DNA from: Azoarcus indigens
GTDB taxonomy: Bacteria > Pseudomonadota > Gammaproteobacteria > Burkholderiales > Rhodocyclaceae
Direction of reading: 5' to 3'
Assembly (NCBI RefSeq): GCF_004361735.1
Contig: NZ_SNVV01000003.1
Span: forward strand, 62,001 to 126,000
DNA: 64,000 nucleotides
Shown: positions 32,716 to 42,500 of the stretch, in pieces
Layout: every line of letters starts with the position of its first letter
Numbering within the stretch: the first letter of the stretch is position 1
Notes under the pieces: model-generated
Databases searched by the model: none
What the model was told of the DNA's origin: nothing
The model's input: the letters and a program-made list of their open reading frames with translations, nothing else
Made by a program: the position numbers and the translations under genes

Positions 32716-35448
32716 TCATGGCGCCACCACCAGTTCCGGCGCGTAGCCCAGCTCGCGCAGCAGGGCGACCGCGGTGTCCACCGCCTGGGCGTCATGCGGC
32801 ACGTCCACCCTCACCGCATGCCCGCGACCTCCCGGGCCGGTCACCACATAGGCCTGCAGGCCGCTGATGCGCACCCGGCGGACCGTGGCCAGCGCCTCGT
32901 CCTCGGCGGCCGTCTCGGAAATCTGCAGCACGCTGCGCCGCGCCTCGGCGCCGGCATACAGCGCCGCTGGATCGCCGGCGACCGGCGACACCGCCGCGGC
33001 GATGCTCACCGCGCCAGCCTCCGCGCCAGCTTCCCCGCGCGCCGGCCGCTCCCGCGCCTGCACCGAGGACTGCGTGGCCGGCGGCGCCTGCTCCCGGGTG
33101 GCGGCCCACCCGGCGGGACGGAGATCCAGCCCGCGAGGCGCCGCCGCCAGCGGCACATCCGCCGGCGGCAGGATGGGCGCGCCCAGCTCGCGCAGCAGCG
33201 TGTGGGCGGAGGGCTGGGTGTGGCTCTGCTGGCGGCGCATGTAGTTGTAGCGGTCCAGCGTGAGGCCGCGGCCGGCATGGGCATCCCGGATCACATAGGG
33301 CCGCAGGAAGACCATCAGATTGGTCTTCGCCCGCTGGCGCTGGTCGTGGCGGAACAGCCCGCCCAGCACCGGCAGCGAACCAAGCACCGGCACTTCACTG
33401 GTGCCGGTGCTGACGCTGTCTTCCATCAGCCCGCCCAGCACCATGATCTGGCCGTCGTCCAGCAGCACGCTGGTATCCAGCGCACGCTTGTTGGTGACGA
33501 TGCCGGCGGCATCCGAGCTTTGCTCGTCGATGCTGGACACCTCCTGGTAGATGTCCAGCTTGACCGTGCCGCCCTCGGAGATCTGCGGCCGGATGTTGAG
33601 CTTCAGCCCGATGTCTTCCCGCTGTATGGTCTGGAAAGGGTTGTTGCTGCCGCTGCTGCCGCTGGTGACGTACTGGCCGCTGACGAAGGGCACCGTCTTG
33701 CCGACCATGATGGAGGCCGGCTCGTTGTCCAGCGTGAGGATGTTGGGGGTGGAGAGGATGTTGGCGCCGCCCTTGCTCTGCAGCGCCCGCGCCAGCATTT
33801 TCAAGTTGAGGATCTCGCCGACGCCGGGCAGGTTCACCTTGCCGTCCACGATGCCGAGGTTGAGGCCGTCGGGCAGCAGGTCCAGGGTGCTGGAGGCGGT
33901 CAGGTTGAGGCCGCTGCCGCCGGCGATGTTGCCGCCGAAGAAGCGCTTGCCGCCGGCCATCCACTGGATGCCCAGCTCGGCCGCATCGTTCTCTGTCACC
34001 TCCACGATCAGGCTCTCGACCAGCACCTGGGCGCGGCGCTGGTCCAGCAGGTCGATGACCCGGCGCAGGCTGCGGTACATCGGTTCGGGCGCGGCGATGA
34101 TCAGGGTGTTGGTGGTCGCGTCCGCCTGCACCGTCACCCCGCCGGCGGAGAAGGTGGAGGCGCTGCTGCCGCTGGCCTGGGAACGCCCGCCGGCGGCACC
34201 ATGAACCGATACCGTGGTGGCGCTGCCGCCAGCACTCGACGAGGAGGAAGTGGTGCTGGTGGTGGTGCTGCTGCTGCTGCTGCCGGCATTGCCCTCCAGC
34301 ATGCCGCCAGCGCCCAGCGCCGCCCGCACCGGATCGCCGCCGGACTGGGCGCTTTCGGCGGATTCGCCGGTGAGCAGCCCGCGCAGCACGCCGGCCAGGT
34401 AGGCCGCCTGGGCGTTGCGCAGATAGACCACATGCAGATTGCCGGGATCGCCCTGCACCTCGTCGAGCTTGAGGATCAGCTCCCGCGCGAGGTTGGTGCG
34501 CGCCGGGCTGCTGGAGCGGATGAGCACGCTGTTGGAGCGCGGGTCGGCGGTCACGACGATGTCCCGCCGTGTCTTGTCGCCACCGCCCTCCAGCAGTTCC
34601 GCCGCCAGCGCGGCGATGTCCGCCGCCACGCCGTTGCGCAGCTTCACCACCTCGGTATCCAGCGAGGTGGGCGTGTCTATGCTCTCGATGATGCGGGCGA
34701 TGCGGTCTAGGTTGTCCACATAGTCGGTGATCACCAGGGTGTTGTTGGCGGCATAGGCAACGATGGCGTTCTCCGGCGCGATCATCGGCTTGAGCACCGG
34801 CACCATGGCCTCGGCGCTCTCGTAGGCCAGCCGATAGGTGCGGGTGGCCATGCCGCCGCCCGCGCCCGCGCTGTTCACGGTGCCGCCGTGCAGCCGGGCA
34901 TCCGCCGCCGGCAGTACGCGGCTGACCTCGCCCACATCGACGATGGCGTAGCCGCGCATGCGCAGCGCGCCGGCCAGCATGCCGTAGGCGGTATCGGCGG
35001 ACACCTCGCCCTCGGAGACCAGGGTGAGCTGGCCCTTCACCCGCGGATCGACGAGGAAGCTGCGGCCGAGGAAACGCGCCAGCGCGGAGATCACCGCCGG
35101 AATGTCGGCATCGACGAAATTCAGCGTCGCCTTTTCCGCCTGGCCCTGGCCCGGCGGGTTCGTGGTGGCCGCCGGCGGGATCGCGCGGGCTGGCGCGGCC
35201 GGCCGCGCTGCCGTCCGCGGCGTCAGCGCTTCGACGTCGCCGGCGCGGGCCGTCGTTGTCACCCCGGGTGTCACTCCGGCGGCCATCCCCGCTCCCGCTG
35301 GCGCGGCGGCCGCCGCCGCGGGCACATAGTTGCCCTGGCGGAACAGCGCATCCTCCCGCGCAGTGGCGCTGCAGCCGGCCACCGCCGCCATGCAGCCCAT
35401 GCAGAACCCCAGCCGGGCCAGCCTCTTCGTACCGCGGCGCAACGTCAT
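32716..35448 (-). CDS. gspD: T2SS liposecretin GspD (HxcQ-like) with a long C-terminal extension
   Basis: 910 aa from the ATG at 35448, which overlaps the gspM stop and has AGGAGG 4 nt upstream. The N-terminus ends in a lipobox VAGC (Cys26, Ser at +2), so it is predicted to be an outer-membrane lipoprotein that can reach the membrane without a pilotin, as reported for HxcQ. N0 (about 100-175), N1, N2 and N3 domains follow, the N3 interrupted by a Ser/Thr tract of about 20 residues. The secretin domain includes ILSTPNILTLDNEPASIMVG and VPVLGSLPVLGGLFR. After the secretin end (YVIRDAHAG) about 195 extra residues remain. The last about 50 (VVTGPGGRGHAVRVDVPHDA, then ALLRELGYAPELVV) look like half of a SPOR repeat, which would be unusual. 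Confidence 0.94.
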   Translation of the reverse strand: MTLRRGTKRLARLGFCMGCMAAVAGCSATAREDALFRQGNYVPAAAAAAPAGAGMAAGVTPGVTTTARAGDVEALTPRTAARPAAPARAIPPAATTNPPGQGQAEKATLNFVDADIPAVISALARFLGRSFLVDPRVKGQLTLVSEGEVSADTAYGMLAGALRMRGYAIVDVGEVSRVLPAADARLHGGTVNSAGAGGGMATRTYRLAYESAEAMVPVLKPMIAPENAIVAYAANNTLVITDYVDNLDRIARIIESIDTPTSLDTEVVKLRNGVAADIAALAAELLEGGGDKTRRDIVVTADPRSNSVLIRSSSPARTNLARELILKLDEVQGDPGNLHVVYLRNAQAAYLAGVLRGLLTGESAESAQSGGDPVRAALGAGGMLEGNAGSSSSSTTTSTTSSSSSAGGSATTVSVHGAAGGRSQASGSSASTFSAGGVTVQADATTNTLIIAAPEPMYRSLRRVIDLLDQRRAQVLVESLIVEVTENDAAELGIQWMAGGKRFFGGNIAGGSGLNLTASSTLDLLPDGLNLGIVDGKVNLPGVGEILNLKMLARALQSKGGANILSTPNILTLDNEPASIMVGKTVPFVSGQYVTSGSSGSNNPFQTIQREDIGLKLNIRPQISEGGTVKLDIYQEVSSIDEQSSDAAGIVTNKRALDTSVLLDDGQIMVLGGLMEDSVSTGTSEVPVLGSLPVLGGLFRHDQRQRAKTNLMVFLRPYVIRDAHAGRGLTLDRYNYMRRQQSHTQPSAHTLLRELGAPILPPADVPLAAAPRGLDLRPAGWAATREQAPPATQSSVQARERPARGEAGAEAGAVSIAAAVSPVAGDPAALYAGAEARRSVLQISETAAEDEALATVRRVRISGLQAYVVTGPGGRGHAVRVDVPHDAQAVDTAVALLRELGYAPELVVAP

Positions 35449-36014
35449 CCTTCCTCCTTGGCCGTCCGCGCCGGGCGCAGACTCACGGTTCCCAGCACTA
35501 CGCCCTGGCCACCTCCAGCCTCGCCGCTGCGCAGGGCGAGGCCGGCAATCTCCAGCCCCAGCGCCGCCGGCGCGTCCAGCAGCCAGGGCATGAAGCGGGC
35601 GGCGGACACGCCGATGCTCAGTTCGAACTGGACGCCATCCGCCTGCGCTCCATCGATGAAGCGGTAGCTGCCGGCGAAGCCGGCGCGGTCCAGCGTCGCG
35701 CCCACGCGATCGGCGAGCGCAAGCCCGGTCTCCGTCGACGCCGCCACCGCGCCGGCACCGTCCAGCACCATCTCCAACGCCTGGGCCTGCGAGCGCAGCT
35801 TGGGCAGCTCCGCCTCCCAGTAGCTCAGCGAGGCCAGCGCCGGCCGTATGCCCAGCAACCAGCCCAACCCCAGGGCGAGCGCCGCCAGCCCCAGCGTCAG
35901 TTGCATCCGCTCCCGTGACGCCAGGGCTTGCCATGCGCCCCGCAGCCGGGCAGCGTGGCGCAGGATTCCGCCGGCAAGCGGTTGCTTGGCGGTGGCCGGC
36001 TCCTGCCCGTTCAT
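35445..36014 (-). CDS. gspM: T2SS assembly protein GspM
   Basis: 189 aa. Short cytoplasmic N-terminus, one membrane helix (about 37-57, MQLTLGLAALALGLGWLLGI) following SRERM, then a ferredoxin-like periplasmic domain. Matches GspM in length and topology. It dimerises with GspL in the inner-membrane platform. Its start overlaps gspL by 4 nt and its stop overlaps gspD by 4 nt. Confidence 0.85.
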   Translation of the reverse strand: MNGQEPATAKQPLAGGILRHAARLRGAWQALASRERMQLTLGLAALALGLGWLLGIRPALASLSYWEAELPKLRSQAQALEMVLDGAGAVAASTETGLALADRVGATLDRAGFAGSYRFIDGAQADGVQFELSIGVSAARFMPWLLDAPAALGLEIAGLALRSGEAGGGQGVVLGTVSLRPARTAKEEG

Positions 36015-37192
36015 GGCGTCTGCGCAGCCGCCGCTGTGTCAGCCTGCCGATAGGACAAGCGCAGGCCCTTGCCCGCCGCCTCTTCCACGATCTCCACGCC
36101 TTGCTCCAGCGCCTGCGCCTGCAGGGCGGGCAGTGCATCCCGCAGCGCGCCAGCGGCCCGCCGCCATTCGACGTGCAGGGCTTGTTCATCCGCGGAGAAG
36201 CGCAGGCCGGTGACCTCCCCGGCCAGCGGCAGCATGGCGGCCACGCGCGCCAACCCGGAGAAACCGCCCGCCCCGGCGCCGCCGGCCTGCTGCCGCTGCC
36301 TGGCCTGCTGCAAGGGGTTGAGTACCACCTGGATATCCGGGAAAGCCGCCCTGAGCCGGGCGCTCATGTGCCGCTTCAGCGCCTGCCCTTCCGCCTCCAG
36401 CCGGCCGACATGAAGATTGAGGCCGAGCGACCACAGCGCCAGCGCGGCAATTCCCCAGCCGGAGGCGGCCCGCCGCCAGGAGGAGGCGCGACCATCCCCA
36501 GTGGCCGGCATCGGCAGTCTGACGCGCCAGGACGCACCCGACCAGGCGAGCGCATCCCAGTCACCCTGCGTGGGATGTGCTTCCAGCGTCAGCCAGCGCG
36601 GCTCCTGGCCAGCGGGAAGCAAGGTGGCGAGGCGCGCGGCCGACGCCTCGCCCGGCCCGTTGACCCGCTGCCCACCCAGCGCCTGCAGCAGGCCGCTGTT
36701 ACACCCGGTACGCAGCCACAGCCAGCCATCGACCTCGCACGCGGAAGGGCTGCCCTCGGACCAAGGCAGGAAGGCCGGCGGCGGGAACACGGCATGCGGC
36801 GCCAGGCCATGAGGGCGCAAGCGGGCGAGCACGCCGTGCAGCGTCCGCGCCTCCACCCAGGCCACCGTCAGCCGGCCATCCTCGCCCTGCGGGCCGAAGC
36901 CGATCGCCAGCGACTCCACCGGTGCCAGCGCCAGCGTTTCCAGCGCTCCGCTCACCGCGGCCCGCAGGCGGCCCCGCGACAGGGGCGGCAGGCTCAGCTC
37001 GGCCAGCGAGACGTCCAGCGGATGCAGGCAGGCCTCCACCCGGCGGGCGTGGTAGCGCTCGCCCAGCTCAGCCAGGCTGCCGGGCGCATCGCAATGCCAA
37101 TGGCCGTCCTTTCCGCGCCAGGCGCAGCGGACCCTTCCGTCGTCCAGTTCTGCCTCCTGCGGCAAGGACAGGCGCAGCAGTTCCACCTTCAT
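36011..37192 (-). CDS. gspL: T2SS inner-membrane protein GspL
   Basis: 393 aa from the ATG at 37192, overlapping the gspK stop as ATGA; the upstream Met six codons earlier is less likely. The cytoplasmic actin-like domain (about 1-235) recruits GspE. One membrane helix (about 245-265, GWGIAALALWSLGLNLHVG) and a periplasmic ferredoxin-like domain (about 305-385) follow. The cytoplasmic domain is shorter and more divergent than in Xcp-type systems, but length, topology and gene order fit. It bridges the ATPase and the pseudopilus. Confidence 0.85.
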   Translation of the reverse strand: MKVELLRLSLPQEAELDDGRVRCAWRGKDGHWHCDAPGSLAELGERYHARRVEACLHPLDVSLAELSLPPLSRGRLRAAVSGALETLALAPVESLAIGFGPQGEDGRLTVAWVEARTLHGVLARLRPHGLAPHAVFPPPAFLPWSEGSPSACEVDGWLWLRTGCNSGLLQALGGQRVNGPGEASAARLATLLPAGQEPRWLTLEAHPTQGDWDALAWSGASWRVRLPMPATGDGRASSWRRAASGWGIAALALWSLGLNLHVGRLEAEGQALKRHMSARLRAAFPDIQVVLNPLQQARQRQQAGGAGAGGFSGLARVAAMLPLAGEVTGLRFSADEQALHVEWRRAAGALRDALPALQAQALEQGVEIVEEAAGKGLRLSYRQADTAAAAQTP

Positions 37193-38178
37193 GCGCCCTC
37201 CCGCAGCCACAGCACGCGCGGCAGGGATTGTTTGTCGTCATGCATCAGCGCCCTCAGCACTACCTTCGTCCGCCCGACCTCCACCGCCGCGGCGAACTGG
37301 AACCAGCGGCTGTTCACACCCAGGCGCACCTGGCTGGAATCCAGCTCCGGCATCTGCAGGCGATGGGCGAAATCGCCCTGGCTGAGAAACCACTGGCCGC
37401 GGTCGCGGGCTTGCAGCAGCGCCTGCGCCCGCTCCAGCGGCAGGCCGGGCACCTGGGCGGCGATGACTTCGGCCCGGGCGGTGTTGGCATTCACCCAAGT
37501 GGGCTGCGGCAGCATGGTGACGTAGGGCTTGAGACGCGCGAGGCTGGCGGGCTCGACGCCGGGGACCGCCAGCAGATCCTCCACCACCCGTGGCCTGAGC
37601 CCGGCCACCCCCGGCCGCCCGACATCGCCCTCTTCCACCCGTCGCCCTGCAGCCGGCGCTTCGCCCGGAGTTCCGCCCAGGGCCAGCACCACCCCGCGGG
37701 AGATGAGCGCCGCCTGCTCTGCCTCGACGCCGAGCAGCTCGCACAGGCGGCTGAACGCGGCCAGTTCGGCGGCAGCCGGAGCGCCCTGCACGACCAGGTT
37801 GCGCAAATTGAATTTGCCCTGCTCATCGATGATCTCGGATGAGATCCAGGCGGGAATTCCGGCCAACTGCCCGGCCGGACGGCCGAGCACCGGCAGGCTC
37901 CAGGCGCCGCCGGCGCGGGTGAGCACATCCCGTCTCGCCTCGTCGCGCAGCAGCAGTTGCGCGCGGCCGACTTCGCCGCGCAACAGCCAGCGGGCCTGGC
38001 TGCGGATCTGTTCGCCCTGCAGGCTGCGGATGATCATCGCCTGGCGGCCGAGCAGGCTGGCGGCCAGCACCGCGATTGCCGCGACGATCAGCAGCACCGC
38101 GATGACTGCCATGCCCTGCTGCCCGACGAGGCGTTGGCAGACGCGGCGCTGCAAGACAGCGGTTCGATGGCGGAGCAT
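37189..38178 (-). CDS. gspK: T2SS minor pseudopilin GspK
   Basis: 329 aa, the largest minor pseudopilin as expected. Prepilin-like site QQGMAVIAVLLIVAAIAVLA (about 20-40) without Glu at +5, which is normal for GspK. The large alpha-helical insertion domain includes PAWISSEIIDEQGKFNLRNL and PRVVEDLLAVPGVEPA (helix-hairpin-helix-like). It caps the pseudopilus with GspI-GspJ. It lies 9 nt after gspG and overlaps gspL by 4 nt. Confidence 0.92.
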   Translation of the reverse strand: MLRHRTAVLQRRVCQRLVGQQGMAVIAVLLIVAAIAVLAASLLGRQAMIIRSLQGEQIRSQARWLLRGEVGRAQLLLRDEARRDVLTRAGGAWSLPVLGRPAGQLAGIPAWISSEIIDEQGKFNLRNLVVQGAPAAAELAAFSRLCELLGVEAEQAALISRGVVLALGGTPGEAPAAGRRVEEGDVGRPGVAGLRPRVVEDLLAVPGVEPASLARLKPYVTMLPQPTWVNANTARAEVIAAQVPGLPLERAQALLQARDRGQWFLSQGDFAHRLQMPELDSSQVRLGVNSRWFQFAAAVEVGRTKVVLRALMHDDKQSLPRVLWLREGA

Positions 38179-38187
38179 GGCGGGCGC

Positions 38188-38640
38188 CTAGAGATCCCAG
38201 GAGCCGATGTCGGCGTTGGCTTTCTCGCCGCCCGGCTCGCCATCTGCGCCCAGCGAGAAGACATCGATCTCGCCATTGGTGCCGGGGTTGAGGTACTGGT
38301 AGGCCTTGCCCCAGGGATCGTTGGGCAGGCGTTCCAGGTAGGGCCGCCAGTTGCCCGGCACCTTGCCGCTCGCCGGCTTCTCCACCAGGGCGCGCAGGCC
38401 CTGGGTGCCGCTGGGATAGGCGCCATTGTCCAGGCGGTAGAGCTTGAGCGCCTGCATGATGGCGGCGACATCCTGGCGCGCGGCGGTGGCCCGCGCCTGG
38501 TCCGGCCGCTCCATCAGGCTGGGCACCACCAGCGCGGCCAGCACGCCCATGATCACCAGCACCACCATGATCTCGATCAGGGTGAATCCCCTGGCGCTCC
38601 GGTGTAGCCGGATGTCGCGCTCCGGAAGCTCCGCGGACAT
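38188..38640 (-). CDS. gspG: T2SS major pseudopilin GspG
   Basis: 150 aa from the ATG at 38640 with GGAGAAGGGG just upstream. Prepilin signature RGFTLIEIMVVLVIMGVLAA with Glu at +5. The GspG C-terminal signature is present (DPWGKAYQYLNPGTNGEIDV, then FSLGADGEPGGEKANADIGS), including the calcium-binding loop. It forms the pseudopilus shaft. First gene of the minus-strand gsp operon; the 172-bp gap before it holds an AT-armed inverted repeat. Confidence 0.97.
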   Translation of the reverse strand: MSAELPERDIRLHRSARGFTLIEIMVVLVIMGVLAALVVPSLMERPDQARATAARQDVAAIMQALKLYRLDNGAYPSGTQGLRALVEKPASGKVPGNWRPYLERLPNDPWGKAYQYLNPGTNGEIDVFSLGADGEPGGEKANADIGSWDL

Positions 38641-38720
38641 ACCCCTTCTCCCGAAAAAACGATGGACCGGGCCATGCTGACAGAGGCGAATGTCATTGCT
38701 GTTGAGCAAACTCGGGAGGA

Positions 38721-38737
38721 TTTTCCGGGTCGGAAAA
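38721..38737. promoter_or_regulatory. Inverted repeat TTTTCC-N5-GGAAAA upstream of gspG
   Basis: Perfect 6-bp arms (TTTTCC and GGAAAA) around GGGTC, in the gap between the module B second-sigma gene and gspG. There is no adjoining T-run, so it looks more like an operator or binding site than a terminator. No PhoB box of good quality was found in this gap. Confidence 0.35.
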
Positions 38738-38812
38738 CGCGTTCCGCATAGAGAGAGGTCGAGCGGAAACCGCATGCTGACGCGCAGCACGCGGGCAGTG
38801 CCGGCAGCGCTA

Positions 38813-39421
38813 TCAGGCCGCCTGTCGTTCTTCCGCCAGGTTCATCCGGCAGCGCATACCGGAGTCCGCCGGCACGGCCTCACCCGACTGCGGTCGCGCC
38901 ATGTAGTGGGCACAGTGGCGCAGGGCCTGGCCCAGGATGGCGTCCAGCGTGCGTACCGACACCCGGAACCAGGCGGCGGCCTCCTGGCGGGAGCAGTCTT
39001 CCACCCGCAGCGCGAGCAGGATGGCGCGGTGGCGCCGGGGCAGGCCGTGCAGCGCCCGCTCCATCGCCGCCAGTTCGGAGCGCGCCTCCATCTCCTGCTC
39101 CGGCCCGGGCGCCGTGTCCGCCAGCTGTTCGAGGTCGGCCTCCTCCACTGCCGCAGCCGGCCGCGCATCCCGGTCGCGCAGGCGCTCCATCGCCACATTG
39201 CTGGCCGCCCTGTAGACATAGGCTTCCGGGCAGCGGATGGCCGTGGTCGTCATGTCGCCCAGGCGCAGCCAGGTTTCATGCAGGCACTCGCTGGCCAGGT
39301 CGGCGCAGCCGAAACGGCGGGCGAGGCGCTGCTGCAGCTCGCGGTAGTTCGCGGCAAGGTAGGCGCGCAAGCCGGCGCCTTCCGGCAAGGTGCCTGCTCC
39401 GGCACGGACATCGATTTCCAT
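38813..39421 (-). CDS. ECF sigma factor, second sigma of module B (downstream of the giant exoprotein)
   Basis: 202 aa from the ATG at 39421; the open frame continues far upstream but only antisense to and inside the exoprotein gene, so that part is spurious. Region 2: CADLASECLHETWLRL and PEAYVYRAASNVAMERLRDR. Region 4: LPRRHRAILLALRVEDCSRQ then EAAAWFRVSVRTLDAILGQA. It occupies the same position as the sigma at 8206-8865 in module A and has no adjacent FecR partner. It lies 95 nt after the exoprotein stop, with a perfect 10-bp hairpin between, and 172 nt before gspG. Its target is unknown; the downstream gsp operon is one possibility. Confidence 0.85.
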   Translation of the reverse strand: MEIDVRAGAGTLPEGAGLRAYLAANYRELQQRLARRFGCADLASECLHETWLRLGDMTTTAIRCPEAYVYRAASNVAMERLRDRDARPAAAVEEADLEQLADTAPGPEQEMEARSELAAMERALHGLPRRHRAILLALRVEDCSRQEAAAWFRVSVRTLDAILGQALRHCAHYMARPQSGEAVPADSGMRCRMNLAEERQAA

Positions 39422-39465
39422 CGAGGCGGTTTCCAAGGCGATGGGGAACAACGGCAGGGAACAAC

Positions 39466-39496
39466 GAGCGGGCCTCGATGCATGCAAGGCCCGCTC
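39466..39496 (-). terminator. Strong stem-loop after the 4375-aa exoprotein gene
   Basis: Perfect 10-bp stem GAGCGGGCCT / AGGCCCGCTC with an 11-nt loop, 20 nt past the stop of the giant gene. On the minus strand it is followed by GTTGTTCCC, only mildly T-rich. Probable terminator or attenuator that lowers read-through into the sigma gene; positionally matches 8888-8911. Confidence 0.6.
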
Positions 39497-39516
39497 CAGG
39501 GCGGGAGATGGGCGCT

Positions 39517-42500
39517 TCAGTCCGGCGCCAGCCGCAGGCTGCGGCGCTCGGCATCGGTGAGCCGCGACAGCAGCGCCGGATCGAAGCGCTGGCCATGGCC
39601 GAGCACCTGCACCGGGCTGCCGCTGTCGTAGCCGCCGGCCGCTTCGCCGCGCTGTGCCGGCGCTGGCGCTTCGGCGCCGCCTTCCGCCGGCGCGGCCTCG
39701 TTGCCGAAGCCGATCACCCGCACGGTGAAGATGGAGGGCAGCGCTTGCCGCGTCGCCACCCGCTCCCGCTGCATCACCTCTTGCGCGCTGCTGGCCGCCG
39801 AGCTGGTGGCGGCGCTGGCGTTGCTGAGGGCGGAGACATTCACCGCCGCCGCCATCGGGATGCCAGCGGCCTCGCCCTTGACGTCGATGTTGGCGGCGTT
39901 GAGTACCTGCGAGGCTGCCAGATTGACGCTGCCCGACACCCGGATGCCTGCCTCGCCGGCATCGATGGTGCCCAGCGGCGCGATCAGATCGACATCGCCG
40001 GCAGGCACCTCCGCGATCGGCGCCAGGGTGGCGATGCCGGCTCCGGTGCTGGGCACGTCGGAGGACAGGCTGACGTTGCCCCAGTTGTCGTACACCCGCT
40101 TCGGCGGGGTGAACACCACTGTGGTCTTGGCGCCGCGCCCGGCATTGATGTCGCCTTCGGCCGACCAGCCGAGGATGTCGCCGCCGAAAGTGGTCATGAC
40201 GCGGCTCTGGCCGAGCAGGATGCTGTCGCGCGCATAGAGCTGGATGTCGCCCTGCCCCTGGGTGATGAGGCCGGCGCTGGCCGGCGGTGCCGCGCCCTCC
40301 ACGCCGTAGGTTTGGCCGCCGCCGGGCGTGAGCACCTGGATGCTGCCGCCGAAGTCGGTATGCACGCCGGCGCCGCCGTAGATCAACAGGTCGCCCTGGT
40401 AGCCGCTGTCCTCGCGCTCGGGGAAAAGCGCGGCGATGGCCTGGCGGCCGCGCAGATAGCTGCCGGGGCGCGGGCCGTCGGCGTCGTTGTATTCCCGCCC
40501 GCCAGCGCGCAGCTCGGCGAAGTAGACCAGGCGGGCGAAGATGGCCTGGCGCTCGGGCGCGAGGGTGGCGAAGTAGCTCCGCGCGCCTTCCGCGCTGCCG
40601 GAGTAGCCCTCGTTCTCCTTCAGCCATTCCACCAGCTCATCCTCGTAGACCTTGACCACCTTGCCTTCCTGCTCCGCCAGCGGCACGTCGGTGGTGGCCA
40701 GGCTGGCCTTGTCCAAGTAGCGCGCGAGGAAGCCGGCGTAGTCCGCGCCCTGGGCGCCCAGTCCCGCCAGCAGCGCGATGTCGGCGCCGGCGCGGCGGTC
40801 GCCCGGCACGACCGCGCCTATGCTGGTGATGCTGGCGACATCGTTCTGCACGATGTTGCGCCCGGCCGAAATCTCCAGCGTGCCCGGCCCGGCGATGTCG
40901 AAGTTGGCGTAGAGGATGTCGCGGCCGGCGGAAACTACCGAGACGTCGCCGGCGTCGCCGTGGACGATGAGGTTGCCGGAGATCGCTGGACCGTAGCCGG
41001 GGTCGGAGCGGATCACCTCCCAGGGCAGCTGCACGCCGGCGGCATCGGCCCCCATGCCGCTGCTGACGATGTCCCGGCCGGCGCGCAGGGCCACCGGGCC
41101 GGCACCGATGTAGTCGGTCTGGCCGGCGCGCAGCGACACCACGTCGTAGGTCGCGGTCACGCCGGTACGCAGGCCGACGATGTCGCCCGCCACCGCATAG
41201 AAGCGGGCGGTTTCCAGGTCGGCCAGCCCGGCGCTCGCGCCGGTGGTGTTGGCGCCGAAGGTCAGCAGCGGGAAGCTGTTCGGCGCCACGTAGGGCCCCG
41301 CCTCATCCACGTTGGTCGAAATCAGCACGCCGGCGGCGCTGTAGAGGGCGTAGGCCGGCTGCCGGATGCCGGCCATGGCGGACTGCTCCGCGCCTGAGCG
41401 GCTGATGGAGAAGCCGCCGGCATAGATCGAATCGGCGGCCAGCACCTGCAGGCTGCCGTTGGTCGACGGGGCCAGCAGCATGTGGGTGTAGAGCACCGCC
41501 GGGTTGCCGGCAACCGGCTGGTTCAGGTAGGCCGCCGAGGCGCCGTAGTAGATGCTGCCGCTGCTCGCCACCGCGTTGACGCTGGAGGGCGCCATGTACC
41601 AGCCGCCGCTGGGGGCGAAGTCCCAGTTGCTGTCCACCGTGCGCACGCTCTCGCCAAGGCGGGTGTCGAGCGCGAGATTGCCGCCGGCGGATAACAGATC
41701 GACCGCGGTGGCCGGCGACCACAGGCTGAACCAGCCCAGGCCCAGCCCGCCGGCCACGTCCTGGTAGTTGCCGGTGTGGACGCGGCCGGCATCCGCGGTA
41801 CCGCCGAACACCAGGTCGCCCCGGCTGCTGATGCAGGCGCTGGCATCGCCCTCCACCAGCATCAGGCCGCCGGTGGCGGCCGTCATGCTGGAACCGTAGG
41901 GGTCGGCGATACGGGTATCGGTCGGGTCCTTCTCGCCGCTGCGGCCGCCGTAGATCAGTTCCATCGTGCCTATGCTGCCGGCTTCCATGGCGATGGCCCC
42001 GCGCAGGTTCACCACCGCGCCGTAAAGCTCGTGTGCCTGGGCGACGCTGCCGTTGTTGCTGCGCACACGGGATTCCGCATGGGCGTTCCAGCCGCCGCCG
42101 ATGCGTATGTCCAGATCGCCGCCGCCGGTCAGCACCAGGCTGCCGTCCTCCAGCACCCGGCCGCTGCTGCCCACCGCCAGCACCACGCCCTGGCTGCGCG
42201 CGCTGCCGGCGGTGCCGCTGGTCACCGTGGTGCTGCGCAGGTCCACGATGCCGGCGTCGCCGCCCACCCGTATCGTGGCGTTGCCGCCGCCCAGGGTGCC
42301 GAAGCCGGTGAAGCCGGTCTGCGCCGGCCAGCCGGCGAGGCTGGAGGTGGTGGCAAGCAGGGGGTCGTAGGCATAAGTGCCGAAGTTGATCCACCAGGCC
42401 GTCGGCAGGCTCTCGCCGCCCTGGCGCCACAGCCAGTTGCCGACACTGGAGCTGGCCTTGGCGAGCTGACCGGCACCCCAGGAGTCGCCGGTCAGGTTCC

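Noticed and set aside
32669-32719. 16-codon open frame between gspD and gspE (MSFRPRLPQRLAEVSA)
   Set aside because: It starts on the gspD stop and ends over the gspE ATG; more likely just the linker containing the gspE ribosome site, though a coupling role cannot be excluded.
30813-34710. Plus-strand frames of 580 and 801 codons opposite gspF, gspE and gspD
   Set aside because: The minus strand encodes textbook GspF, GspE and GspD with all motifs; the plus frames are artefacts.
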